Assembly (NCBI GenBank): GCA_016212795.1
Contig: JACRDT010000007.1
Coordinates: 1 to 64,000, forward strand
From: Elusimicrobiota bacterium
Lineage (GTDB): Bacteria > Elusimicrobiota > Elusimicrobia > UBA1565 > UBA9628
Reading direction: 5' to 3'
DNA length: 64,000 nucleotides
Below, piece after piece: positions 21,919 to 30,167 of the stretch. The notes under the pieces are model-generated. The model did no database searches and was not told where the DNA came from. It saw only the letters and a program-made list of their open reading frames with translations. The translations under genes and the position numbers were made by a program. Each line of letters starts with the position of its first letter. Positions within the stretch are counted from its first letter, which is position 1.

Positions 21919-23922
21919 CTACCAACCCTCGGAGATGATCTGGCGCAGGGGGAAGGCGTTGCCGGGGAGGTCGGCCCTTTCCGGAGGTTCGGCGGCCGGG
22001 GCCTGCGCGCCGGGCTTGTTCCTCCAGGAGTACTTCATGAAGAAGAGGGCGTCCTCCAGCAGGATGTCGTCGAGCTGGGCATCCACGGGCATCCGGCCGA
22101 GGAGCGTGTCGAACTCGGGCAGGGGGTCGGCGCTGGCCAGGATTAGCGCCCCCCGGAGGTCGTCGAGGAAGGCCAGGTGAGGGAAGACCTGCTCGGCCGT
22201 GCGCAGGATCCGGGTCAACCAGACGGGCGGTATCGGAGGGTGGACCCTGAGGGCCAGGATGCCGCCGGGCTTGAGCCTCGATTTCGCCAGGCTCAGGGAT
22301 TCCACGGTGGTCGTGAAGGCCGCCTTCGGGGTCTCGAGAGGGACCGGCACCTCGAGGAGGATGACGTCGTAGTCCGTCGTCGAGCGCTCCAGGTAGCTCA
22401 TCAGGCCGCTCTGGATGACGGTCGGCGACGCGCCGGGGGCCGGGGGCGGCCATGGGGCGCCCGAGAGGGCGGCGAGGACGGCCTTGTAGGAGGGGTGGGG
22501 GTCCACGGCCGAGACCTGCGTGCCGTAGGCCATGGCCGAGGCCACGGTCAGCGGGCTCCTCACCCCGAGCAGGAGCACCTGGAGCTGTGAGGCGCCCTGG
22601 CCCGGCCGGGACGCCATCAGCAGGGGGATATGGGCGACGCGCTTGGCGGACCCGGTGTCGAAGTAGACGGCGAAGCCGTCCTCCAAGAGGATGTTGTCGC
22701 CGAGGGGGAACCGGAAGACCCCGAGCGATTCGTCGCCGCTTTCCGAGAGGCACGTGAAGGCTCCGCCGGGATAGACGGCGTTGAGCCGGTTGGTCCAGAC
22801 TTCGCTCAGCAGGTGCCGGCTGTGCCAGCCCAGCCAGAAGCTCAAGATCAGGGCGACGGCCGCGATCTTGGAGAGGGTCGCCATCCTGGCCACGCGGGCC
22901 GGCCCGGACGCGATGAGCGCCAGCAGCATCAGGGTGAGGCTCGGCAGGGCGACCGCGGCTTCCGGCCCGGCGCGCCGCTCGAGCGAGACCCCGGCGGCCA
23001 AGCCCGCCAACGCGGACGCCAGGGCCGCCGTCTGCGCGAAAGGAGAACGGCGACGCTCCGACGACCCGGCGCCCTGGCGCCAGGCCTCCTGCGGCGAGCG
23101 GGGAGCGGTCTCCGACGGGATTCCCGCCGCGGGCACGGCGACGACGGCGCAGGCGGCCGTCGTCAGGAAGGCCCACAGGCCGGTCATCGCGCAGGATTGG
23201 ACGAGGATGAAGACGAGGTCCGACACGTCCGCCATCGGGGAATGGAGGTATTCCCCCCGCCCCGCGTCGATGCCGATGAACCGCAGGAAAGCGAGGCCCA
23301 GGAGGCCGAAGAAGGCGGGCACGCAGAACGCCAGGGGCGCCGGCGCCGGCCCTCCCCGGATGCCGGGCGCCGCCTTGCCGCCGGCCCGCCACCCGAGGCC
23401 GGCCCCGAGCAGGAGCGCCGAGAGCGTCAAGCTCTGGGCGTAGAGCCAGTGGCCGCTGAGCAGGGAGGCCAGGCGCGTCCAGCCAGCCCACGTCGCGGCG
23501 GCCAAGCCCAGGCCCGCCAGCAGGACGGGGCCCGCCAGGAGGGGCCGCGTCGGCTCGGAGCTTTCGGGCGGCGACGCCGTCCAGGCGCGTCTCCTCCGCC
23601 ACCACGACAGCGCCCAGCCGGCCAAGGCCGCGAGCCCGGCGCCCGCCGCGCAGCCCCGAAGCCCCAGCGATTGCAGCCCGACGAGCCCGCATGCCGCCGC
23701 TCCCAGCGCGGCGCCGGGACGGCCGCTGCCGGGCTCGGGCAGGCCGCCGGCCCCTCCGACGAGGTCGGCCAGCCAGCACGCCGTGAACGCCGCGGCGGCG
23801 ACGATGGCGGCTGCCGTGGAAGGGCCGACGTCCCGGCTCAGGAGCCAGAAGAACAACGCCGGGCCCAGCGCTCCGGCGGCGAACCCCACCCAGGTGGACG
23901 GTCTCTTCAGGACGACTATCAT
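21919..23922 (-). CDS. Large membrane protein with C-terminal spermidine-synthase-like domain
   Basis: A 667-residue protein. The first about 360 residues contain many hydrophobic helices, e.g. ALGPALFFWLLSRD, LTLSALLLGAGLGW and ALCVPAFFGLLGLAFLRF-like segments. The C-terminal part (about 400-620) looks like a diverged aminopropyltransferase: LQVLLLGVRSPLTVASAMAY, QVSAVDPHPSYKAVL, DYDVILLEVPVPLETPKAAF, LKPGGILALRVHPPIP. The glycine loop and acidic strand are changed, so catalysis is doubtful. It is distinct from the second such protein at 17271-18908. Divergent from the small gene at 23973 with only 50 bp between. Function unknown. Confidence 0.65.
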   Translation of the reverse strand: MIVVLKRPSTWVGFAAGALGPALFFWLLSRDVGPSTAAAIVAAAAFTACWLADLVGGAGGLPEPGSGRPGAALGAAACGLVGLQSLGLRGCAAGAGLAALAGWALSWWRRRRAWTASPPESSEPTRPLLAGPVLLAGLGLAAATWAGWTRLASLLSGHWLYAQSLTLSALLLGAGLGWRAGGKAAPGIRGGPAPAPLAFCVPAFFGLLGLAFLRFIGIDAGRGEYLHSPMADVSDLVFILVQSCAMTGLWAFLTTAACAVVAVPAAGIPSETAPRSPQEAWRQGAGSSERRRSPFAQTAALASALAGLAAGVSLERRAGPEAAVALPSLTLMLLALIASGPARVARMATLSKIAAVALILSFWLGWHSRHLLSEVWTNRLNAVYPGGAFTCLSESGDESLGVFRFPLGDNILLEDGFAVYFDTGSAKRVAHIPLLMASRPGQGASQLQVLLLGVRSPLTVASAMAYGTQVSAVDPHPSYKAVLAALSGAPWPPPAPGASPTVIQSGLMSYLERSTTDYDVILLEVPVPLETPKAAFTTTVESLSLAKSRLKPGGILALRVHPPIPPVWLTRILRTAEQVFPHLAFLDDLRGALILASADPLPEFDTLLGRMPVDAQLDDILLEDALFFMKYSWRNKPGAQAPAAEPPERADLPGNAFPLRQIISEGW

Positions 23923-23959
23923 CGTTCGTTAGGATATCAAAAATGCCACGACATTTTGG

Positions 23960-23965
23960 TATGAT
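23960..23965 (+). promoter_or_regulatory. Extended -10 promoter of the Ala/Pro-rich secreted protein
   Basis: TGGTATGAT on the plus strand with the ATG 7 nt downstream at 23973. Another leaderless layout. Confidence 0.5.
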
Positions 23966-23972
23966 TCGCTAC

Positions 23973-24608
23973 ATGCGTTCCCTATCCAGGTCGTTGCTGG
24001 CCGTTGTTCTGATGGCGGCGTCGCCGTTGCCGCTGCCGGCCCAGTCTTCGGGCAACGAGGAACTCCAACCGCCGGCCCAGGAAGGGGGCGCTGCCGATCC
24101 TCAGGCGCAGGCGGGCGGGGCGCCGGAGGGCACGCCGTCGGATTTCGAACAGCCTCCGGCGGACCCGGGCGGGGCGGAGGAAGGCGCTCAGGCCCCGAAG
24201 GAACAGCCTGAGGCTGCCGAGTTCAAGGCCCCTCCAGCCAAGGCGCCTTCAGGCAAGCGCAGGCGCAAGAAGAAGCCGTCCGCGGCCGCCGCGGATGCGG
24301 CGCCCGTCGGTGCTGCTGACGGCGCGGCTCCCGCGGGTGCGGCGCCTGCCGGTCCAGGGGCTGCTGCGGGGACGGCCGCTCCGGGGACCGCTGCGGGGAC
24401 GGCGGGGCCCGAAAGCGCCGCGCCAGCCGCCGGTGGGGGCGAGGCCGTTCCGGCGCCCGAAGTTCCGGCGCGGGCGGTCCGCGGGAAGACCAGAAGGAAG
24501 TCCAAGGCTGGCGCCGCCGCCCAGACGGCGAAATCCAAGCCGGCGATGGAAGTCCCCAAGGGGCTCCCTAATCTGCCGTCCACGCCTTTCCAGCCCTCGA
24601 ATCCCTAA
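23973..24608 (+). CDS. Secreted low-complexity Ala/Pro/Gly-rich protein
   Basis: A 211-residue protein starting MRSLSRSLLAVVLMAASPLP, a clear signal peptide with cleavage near PAQS. The remainder is disordered: acidic Gln/Pro/Ala stretches, two Lys/Arg clusters (GKRRRKKKPS, RGKTRRKSKAG) and GAAPAGPG-like repeats. An upstream in-frame ATG at 23943 would overlap the promoter and is unlikely. No domain recognised. It may be a periplasmic linker or envelope-associated protein. Its TAA is immediately followed by a palindromic element. It is one of only two plus-strand genes in the window. Confidence 0.6.
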   Translation: MRSLSRSLLAVVLMAASPLPLPAQSSGNEELQPPAQEGGAADPQAQAGGAPEGTPSDFEQPPADPGGAEEGAQAPKEQPEAAEFKAPPAKAPSGKRRRKKKPSAAAADAAPVGAADGAAPAGAAPAGPGAAAGTAAPGTAAGTAGPESAAPAAGGGEAVPAPEVPARAVRGKTRRKSKAGAAAQTAKSKPAMEVPKGLPNLPSTPFQPSNP

Positions 24609-24656
24609 TCACTCGCCCCCCCACGGGGGGCGAGTAGCGGGGGGCCGATGCCGTTA
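24609..24656 (-). repeat. Palindromic element between convergent genes
   Basis: TCACTCGCCCCCCCACGG...CGAGTAGCGGGGGGCCGATGCCGTTATT. The mini-ORF start is mutated (AATAAC instead of ATGAAAC). It lies right after the TAA of the plus-strand gene and before the batE stop, so the hairpin may end transcription both ways. Confidence 0.75.
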
Positions 24657-25496
24657 TTCGATCCTTTCCAGCGACTCGGACAATATCCAGCCCTTGACGC
24701 CTTCCTTGGCGAGCCCCGTCTCGGTCCACTGGCCGTTGACGCCGAGGACCTCGACCCGCCGCCCTTCCGGGACCGTGAAGGACACGCTGTAGTTCTCCCC
24801 CGGGCCGCTGCGGATCTCGGCGGCGGACTGGACGATCACGGCCCGCTCCGATGGTTCGGCCAGCCTCCGGGCTCCCCACCAGCCGCCGAAGAAGAGCCAC
24901 GAGGCGATGGCGCCGGCCGTCCAGGGGATGAGGACCGGCCGGAGGGATTCCCGCAGCAGGAAGAGGCTCGCCAGCAGGAGCGTCGTCCAGCACGCGAGCC
25001 AGTGCAGCCCCGCCAACTCCCGGTCGCTGAGCCAGTAGAAGGCGCGGTGAAGGAGGGGCGGCACGCCGACCGGGACGAGGTCTTCCCCCGCGCGCTTGAG
25101 GGCGAAGGCGAGGTTGTAGCGGATGTCGGGGTCCCGGGGCATGATGTCGAAGGCGCGCTGGTACTGCGCGATGGAGCGGCCCACCTTGCCCGCCCTGAAG
25201 AGGGCGCTGCCGAGGTTGTAGTGGAGGGAGGCGTTGTTCGGGTCGTCGTCGAGCAGCCGGCCGTAGATGGCCGCCGCCCTCTTGTAGTCGCCGGCGTCGT
25301 ACGCCTTGGCCGCCAGGCTCCACGCGGCCACGGGGCCGCTCGGCTCCGGGGCCGCTAACGTCTCTCCTGAGAGCGCCCCGGACGCTCGGCCCCTGGGGCT
25401 GCCGCCCCAGGCCGCGTCCGGGGCCGCCGCCTCTTGCGCGCCGGCCGCGAGGGGCCGCAGGATCAGCAGGGCCGCCAGCGCCAGGACACGATTCAT
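24654..25496 (-). CDS. batE: BatE-like TPR/SH3 membrane protein
   Basis: A 280-residue protein. It has a signal peptide (MNRVLALAALLILRPLAAGA) and TPR motifs (SLAAKAYDAGDYKRAAAIYG; SLHYNLGSALFRAGKVGRSI). Two transmembrane helices follow near 165-215, then a bacterial SH3 domain (AEIRSGPGENYSVSFTVPEG). This is the BatE layout: part of the Bat (aerotolerance) membrane complex with BatA-D and MoxR. It is the last gene of the operon. Its ATG overlaps the TGA of a 37-codon ORF. Confidence 0.8.
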   Translation of the reverse strand: MNRVLALAALLILRPLAAGAQEAAAPDAAWGGSPRGRASGALSGETLAAPEPSGPVAAWSLAAKAYDAGDYKRAAAIYGRLLDDDPNNASLHYNLGSALFRAGKVGRSIAQYQRAFDIMPRDPDIRYNLAFALKRAGEDLVPVGVPPLLHRAFYWLSDRELAGLHWLACWTTLLLASLFLLRESLRPVLIPWTAGAIASWLFFGGWWGARRLAEPSERAVIVQSAAEIRSGPGENYSVSFTVPEGRRVEVLGVNGQWTETGLAKEGVKGWILSESLERIE

Positions 25497-25606
25497 GGTA
25501 TTCGCCCTCTTGGCTCAACCATTTCCTGGATCGTATAGGCTCTTCCTTGCCGATCCGTCCTGGGCGAAGCCCAGGGCTCGCGATCGGCTGCGATCGCTTC
25601 GGTCAT
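25493..25606 (-). CDS. 37-residue micro-ORF between batD and batE
   Basis: It begins MTEAIAADREPWASPRTDRQ and ends MVEPRGRIP. It has ATGA overlaps at both ends: its ATG with the batD TGA (25603-25606) and its TGA with the batE ATG (25493-25496). Such double coupling implies it is translated, either as a genuine small subunit or simply to carry ribosomes across the junction. A GGGCTTCGCCC hairpin lies inside it. No homology recognised. Confidence 0.45.
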   Translation of the reverse strand: MTEAIAADREPWASPRTDRQGRAYTIQEMVEPRGRIP

Positions 25607-27441
25607 CGCTTGATCTCCCGGTCCAATTCCTTGATGAGCGCCTTGATGCGCGCCGCCGCGTCCGACCCCTTCGCCGAGTCCCCCGCGGCGGGCGGCGCGA
25701 ACCGCATCAGGTCGAGCTGCTCCCACAGGTCGCGGACCGCGTCGAACGACTTGGGGGCCAGCGTCGGGGCCTTGGCCTTGAGCAGCTCGAGGGCGCGGCG
25801 CTGGGTCAGGCCCGAGGCGGCGGCGTCGAGCTTGTCGCCGAGGAAGTTCAGCAGGGCCTCCGACATGAGGGAGGCCGCGGCCTGGGGGGCCTGCCCGGCG
25901 AGGTGCTCGGCCTCCCGGATGCGTTGGTGGGCGCGTTTGAGCGCGGAGCGGAACCGCTGACCCTTCGGGTCGGAGGTCAGGTGCTCCCGGCGCATGGCCA
26001 TGGCCAGCGACACCGCGAAGACGAGGAAGGGGATGCTGTGGGCGTTGTCCGCCAAGCCCACGTTCTCCAGCAGGGCGGCCAGGCCGCCCTGGCCGGGGGC
26101 GGTCTTGATGTAGCGGATGTCCTCGGAGACGGCGGCGAGCTTGCCCGTCGGGGCGGCGGCCGTCGTCGGCTGCGGCTGTTCCGCGGGTCCCCCCGAGACC
26201 TTCAGCGCGATGGGGAGGGTGGACGCCTGGACGTATTGGCGCTTCGACGGGTCGAAGTAGGAGAAGGTGATGGGCGGGATGGAGAGCGCCCCGGAGACCT
26301 TCGGGACCACCACCGTCCTGAAGACCTTGGAGCCCCGCACGAGGTCGTTCTTCTTGTCCAGGTTCATGGAACTGACGGTGTCGTAGACCCTGAAGGACGG
26401 CATGTCCGGGATCTTGACGTCCCCCAGGGCCTTGATGTTGCCGGTCCCCTGGACGGTCACGGTGAGGTTGACCGCGTCGCCCGCCTTGGGGTTGGCGCGG
26501 TCGATGGCGGCGGCGATGGCGAACTGGCCCACCGCGCCGCTGAAGTCCGGCGGCTTGCCGTCGGTCGGCAGGGGCTCCCCGGTGACCCCGACGGGGTCCG
26601 ACTTGAGGACCCGGTCCTCGACGCCGGCGAACCCCTGGGAGAAGAACCGCTGGAAGAAGTCCGCCGCGAAGGGGTCGATGGCGACGTCGCGCTGGACCTG
26701 CGCGCGGACCGTGGCCGGCCCGATGGAGAGCCTGCCGGCCTGCGCCGGGAACAGCGCCGTCTTGATCTCGGAGTAGTAGTAGGTCCGGCCCCGGTGCGAC
26801 ACCTCGCCGTGCCTCTCGGGCGGCAGGTCCTCGGCCAGGAAGCCCGACATCTTGGGGGCGTCGTACTGGGGGTTGCCGGCGAGCGGGACCCCGGTGAAGA
26901 ACTTCACGGACAGCGTGACCTGCTCGTTGACGAAGGCCTTCTTCTTGTCGACGTCCGCCATGACGAAGACGTCGACCGCGTTGGCGGGCGCGCCCGGGGC
27001 CCGGCCGCCGGAAGGCCCCTTGGGCCGGGGGGCGGCCGTGGGCCCCGGCGTCGGGGCCGCCGCGGCGTTGGGGGACTGGACCTCGATGGCGATGGGGTCG
27101 GTCTTGACGGTGTTGCCGTCCACGGTCAGGCTGATGGAGCCGATCTCCCCCTTCCCGAGGAACCGCGGCACGAGGACATAGGTGTGCACGATGGTGCTGG
27201 AGACCTTCCCGTTGACGAACGAGATGCTGTGGTTCTTCCCGGACGAGTAGACGCTGAAGTTCGGCATCGCCGGGAACTTCGGCTCCGGCAGCGACGCCGC
27301 GGGGCCCGAGACGGAGACCTCGAGCACGATCTGGTCGTTGAGGGTCACCACGCTCTTGTCGACCGAGGCCTGGATGAGGACCTCGGCCGCCCAACCGGCC
27401 GGCGAGAGGACGAGGGCGAGCAGGAGCGTCGCGCCGGTCAC
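25603..27441 (-). CDS. batD: BatD-family protein
   Basis: A 612-residue protein with a signal peptide (LLLALVLSPAGWAAEVLIQA). Repeated immunoglobulin-like BatD domains follow: DKSVVTLNDQIVLEVSVSG, ADVDKKKAFVNEQVTLSVKF, NPKAGDAVNLTVTVQGTGN. A transmembrane helix near 480-500 (HSIPFLVFAVSLAMAMR) anchors it, and a cytoplasmic helical domain ends the chain. BatD works with BatA/B VWA proteins at the inner membrane. It overlaps batC by 4 nt. Confident from sequence and context. Confidence 0.88.
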   Translation of the reverse strand: MTGATLLLALVLSPAGWAAEVLIQASVDKSVVTLNDQIVLEVSVSGPAASLPEPKFPAMPNFSVYSSGKNHSISFVNGKVSSTIVHTYVLVPRFLGKGEIGSISLTVDGNTVKTDPIAIEVQSPNAAAAPTPGPTAAPRPKGPSGGRAPGAPANAVDVFVMADVDKKKAFVNEQVTLSVKFFTGVPLAGNPQYDAPKMSGFLAEDLPPERHGEVSHRGRTYYYSEIKTALFPAQAGRLSIGPATVRAQVQRDVAIDPFAADFFQRFFSQGFAGVEDRVLKSDPVGVTGEPLPTDGKPPDFSGAVGQFAIAAAIDRANPKAGDAVNLTVTVQGTGNIKALGDVKIPDMPSFRVYDTVSSMNLDKKNDLVRGSKVFRTVVVPKVSGALSIPPITFSYFDPSKRQYVQASTLPIALKVSGGPAEQPQPTTAAAPTGKLAAVSEDIRYIKTAPGQGGLAALLENVGLADNAHSIPFLVFAVSLAMAMRREHLTSDPKGQRFRSALKRAHQRIREAEHLAGQAPQAAASLMSEALLNFLGDKLDAAASGLTQRRALELLKAKAPTLAPKSFDAVRDLWEQLDLMRFAPPAAGDSAKGSDAAARIKALIKELDREIKR

Positions 27442-28118
27442 CAGTCCTCCTTCACGTTCGGGGGCTCCTTCGGCGGCGGCTTCTGCATCACCTGCTTCTG
27501 GATCGTCTTCTCCTTCTCCGCGGCGGCGCGCATGATGCGCTCGGCGTCCTCCTTCTGCATCTGGTCCTGCGGGCGCGTGTTGGGCTCCGGCGGCTTGTTC
27601 GGCTCGGGCTTGGGCGGCGGCTTCTTATCGTTCTTGTCGTCCTTGTCCTTCTTGTCGTCTTTCTTGTCCTGGGGCTTGCTGCACTGCTTGGGCGGCGGGC
27701 TCTGACGCCGCCGCAGGGCCACGGCGAGGTTGTGGACGGCGCTCTCGTCCTTCTGGTCGAGGATGACCGCCTGCCGGTAGCTCTGGACGGCCTGCGGGTA
27801 GTCGTTCTTGCACATGTGGGCGTTGCCCGTGTTGTAGCGGGCGCCGGCGCGCAGCGGCGCGGGCTGCCCCGGCTGGGCCAGCTTCTCGTAGGCCTGGACC
27901 GCCTGGTCGAACTGCCCGAGGCGGTAGAGGGCGTTGCCCCCGTTGAAGACGGGCCTCGGGTCGCCGGGGGCGAGCTCCGAGGCTTTGCCGTACTGTTCCG
28001 TGGCGTCGCCGTATTGCTCGGCCCGGTAGAGGCCGTTGCCTTTGCGCAGGAGGCTCTCGGGGTCCGCCGCATGGAGCATGCACGCCAAAGAAACCGTCAG
28101 TAATTTAATGAATAGCAT
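27438..28118 (-). CDS. batC: BatC-like TPR protein
   Basis: 226 residues from ATG 28118 (signal peptide MLFIKLLTVSLACMLHAA). Three or four TPRs follow (LLRKGNGLYRAEQYGDATEQ; VFNGGNALYRLGQFDQAVQA; GARYNTGNAHMCKNDYPQAV), then a Lys/Asp/Pro-rich tail (KKDDKKDKDDKNDKKPPPKP). BatC is the periplasmic TPR member of the Bat system. The longer frame to 28151 overlaps batB more and lacks a better start. It overlaps batD by 4 nt and batB by 14 nt. Confidence 0.8.
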   Translation of the reverse strand: MLFIKLLTVSLACMLHAADPESLLRKGNGLYRAEQYGDATEQYGKASELAPGDPRPVFNGGNALYRLGQFDQAVQAYEKLAQPGQPAPLRAGARYNTGNAHMCKNDYPQAVQSYRQAVILDQKDESAVHNLAVALRRRQSPPPKQCSKPQDKKDDKKDKDDKNDKKPPPKPEPNKPPEPNTRPQDQMQKEDAERIMRAAAEKEKTIQKQVMQKPPPKEPPNVKEDW

Positions 28119-29181
28119 GGTGGAAGGTTTCTTTGGCGTGCACCACCTCAAGAGATTCTTCTCGACGGCGCGCGGAGCGCGCGGCCGTCTCAGGGATCAA
28201 CATCTCAACCAGCAGGAGCAGGAACGCCAGGGCCAGGGGGATCATGAACTTGTTCTTGTAGCGTTGCGCCTTGCCCACCATGCCCTCGGCCTTCTCGAGG
28301 GCCGCGATCTTCTCGGCGATCTCCGAGGCCTCGCTCTCCCCGAGCGTGGCGCGGTAGTAGGTCCCCCCCGTCAGCGCGGCCGCCTCCGAGAGGGCGCTCT
28401 CCCCGAGGCGGCTGACGACCGTGTTGCCCTTGGCGTCCTTCTTGTAGCCCGCCGTCGCCCCGTCGGCATCCCTGAGCGGGATGGGTTCCCCCTCGGGCGT
28501 GCCGATGCCGATCGGGAAGATCTGGATGCCCGAGCGCCCGGCGCGCCTCGCGGCGTCGTTGAGCGCGGTCGGGCTGCCGGAGGTGTCCTCGCCGTCCGTG
28601 ATGAGGACGATGGCCCGTCCCCCGGGATAGCGCTCGAGGGCCCCGGACGCCAGGTCGACGGCCTTGGCGATCGCCGTCCCGGGCCTGGGCAGGGCCTTCA
28701 CCTCGAGGGCCTCCAGGATCTGCTTGGCGGCGTCGACGTCCGTCGTGATGGGGCAGAACACCGCGGCTTCGCCGGCGAAGGCCACGACCCCCACCCGGTT
28801 GCCCCGCAGGTCGTCGAGGAGCATGGAGAGCTCCCTCTTGGCTTTCTCGAGGCGGTTGGGCTTGACGTCCTCGGTCATCATCGAGAGGGAGAGGTCGAGC
28901 GCGATGACCACGTGCCTCAGGGGGGCCTTGGTCTCGACGAGCTCGACGCCCCACTGGGGCCCGGCCAGGGCCAGGACGAGGAGCGCCAGCCCCGACGAGA
29001 GCAGGGCGGCCTTGAGGCGCCTGCGGCCCGCGGTCTCCGGCGGCACGAGCCGGGCGATGGTCGCGGGGTCCCCCAGCGTCTCGGTCAGCGCCCGCCGCCG
29101 CGCGGCGGCCCACGCGTGGAGCCCGAGCGCCGCGGCCACGGCGGGCAGGAGCCACAGCAGGGCGGAGGGGTTCCGGAACAT
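28105..29181 (-). CDS. batB: BatB-like VWA-domain membrane protein
   Basis: A 358-residue protein. Two N-terminal transmembrane helices (SALLWLLPAVAAALGLHAWA; AALLSSGLALLVLALAG) are followed by a von Willebrand A domain with the MIDAS motif DLSLSM, then GTAIAKAVD and LITDGEDT. A C-terminal transmembrane helix (MIPLALAFLLLLVEMLIP) closes it. The MIDAS is complete, so metal-dependent protein binding is expected. ATG 29181 is chosen because it overlaps the batA stop and begins MFRNPSALLWLLPA. Part of the MoxR/Bat complex. Confidence 0.88.
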   Translation of the reverse strand: MFRNPSALLWLLPAVAAALGLHAWAAARRRALTETLGDPATIARLVPPETAGRRRLKAALLSSGLALLVLALAGPQWGVELVETKAPLRHVVIALDLSLSMMTEDVKPNRLEKAKRELSMLLDDLRGNRVGVVAFAGEAAVFCPITTDVDAAKQILEALEVKALPRPGTAIAKAVDLASGALERYPGGRAIVLITDGEDTSGSPTALNDAARRAGRSGIQIFPIGIGTPEGEPIPLRDADGATAGYKKDAKGNTVVSRLGESALSEAAALTGGTYYRATLGESEASEIAEKIAALEKAEGMVGKAQRYKNKFMIPLALAFLLLLVEMLIPETAARSARRREESLEVVHAKETFHHAIH

Positions 29182-30167
29182 CAAGGCCACCTCAGCAGCA
29201 GCGTTTGCGACGCCGCGGCCTCCAGCAGGAGGATGAGGGCCGCCGCCGCCACCGGGACGTGGTAGCGGTCGGCGCGGGACACGATGTCCGGGAGCTTCAC
29301 CTTCGTCCTTTCGAGCCTGTCGATCGAGTCGTAGACGTCGCGGAGCTCCTGGAGGCTGGTCGCGCGGAAGTACTTGCCGTCGGTGAGGCGGGCGATCTCC
29401 GTGAGGCCGTCCTCGTCGAGGTCGTCGTCGACGCGCACCATGACCCGGCCGAACCGGGGGTCGTCGACCGGCATGAGCGCCTGGCCCCGCTTGGCGCACC
29501 CGATGGTGTAGATCTTGACCCCGTAGGTGCGCGCGACCTTGGCCGCGGTGAGCGGGTCGATGACGCCGGTGTTGTGGCGCCCGTCGGTGAGCAGGATCAG
29601 GATCTTGCTCTTGCCGTCCGAGTTCTTGATGCGGTTGACGCCCGTGACGATCCCGTCTCCCAGGGCCGTGCCCTCGGTCTTCGTCATGGCGGCCTCGAGC
29701 TCGCCGATGCGCTGGGTCAGAGCGTCGTAGTCCAGCGTCAGGGGGCAGGAGAGCATGGCGGCGCCCCCGAAGATGACGAGGCCGATGCGGTCGGAGAGCC
29801 TCCCGCGGACGAACCGGATGGCGGTGTCCTTGGCCGCGAAGAGGCGGTTCTCAGGCTGGAAGTCCAAGGCGTTCATGCTCGTCGAGGTGTCGATGACCAG
29901 CATGATGTCGATGCCCTCGCCGACGGCCTGGGACCGGCTGGAGACCCTCTGCGGCCTGGTGAGCCCCGCGACGATGAGGAGGAGCGCCAGGGCCTTGAGC
30001 GCGGGCGGCAGGAGCCTCGCCGCGCGGGTCTTCCAGGAGGCCCGGACCGGGGCGCTGGCTGGGAAGGACCAGGCCCGCCGGCGCGCCTCCAGCCTGACGC
30101 CGGCCCACCAGGCGGCGGCCAGCACCGCGAGGCCCAGGAGCGCGAGCTGCGGGTAGGCCAGGGTCAT
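29181..30167 (-). CDS. batA: BatA-like VWA-domain membrane protein
   Basis: A 328-residue protein. The first helix is MTLAYPQLALLGLAVLAAAW, with a second near 60-80. The VWA domain has the MIDAS DTSTSMNALD, then GTALGDGIVTG and LLTDGRHNTG. A C-terminal helix (AAAALILLLEAAASQTLLL) ends it. It is paired with BatB: the two VWA proteins are about 30-35% alike by eye. The start at 30167 overlaps the upstream gene by 4 nt. Confidence 0.88.
   Translation of the reverse strand: MTLAYPQLALLGLAVLAAAWWAGVRLEARRRAWSFPASAPVRASWKTRAARLLPPALKALALLLIVAGLTRPQRVSSRSQAVGEGIDIMLVIDTSTSMNALDFQPENRLFAAKDTAIRFVRGRLSDRIGLVIFGGAAMLSCPLTLDYDALTQRIGELEAAMTKTEGTALGDGIVTGVNRIKNSDGKSKILILLTDGRHNTGVIDPLTAAKVARTYGVKIYTIGCAKRGQALMPVDDPRFGRVMVRVDDDLDEDGLTEIARLTDGKYFRATSLQELRDVYDSIDRLERTKVKLPDIVSRADRYHVPVAAAALILLLEAAASQTLLLRWP

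Noticed and set aside
25306..27705. A 799-codon plus-strand frame opposite batD and batE
   Set aside because: No domains, and composition is that of reversed coding DNA.
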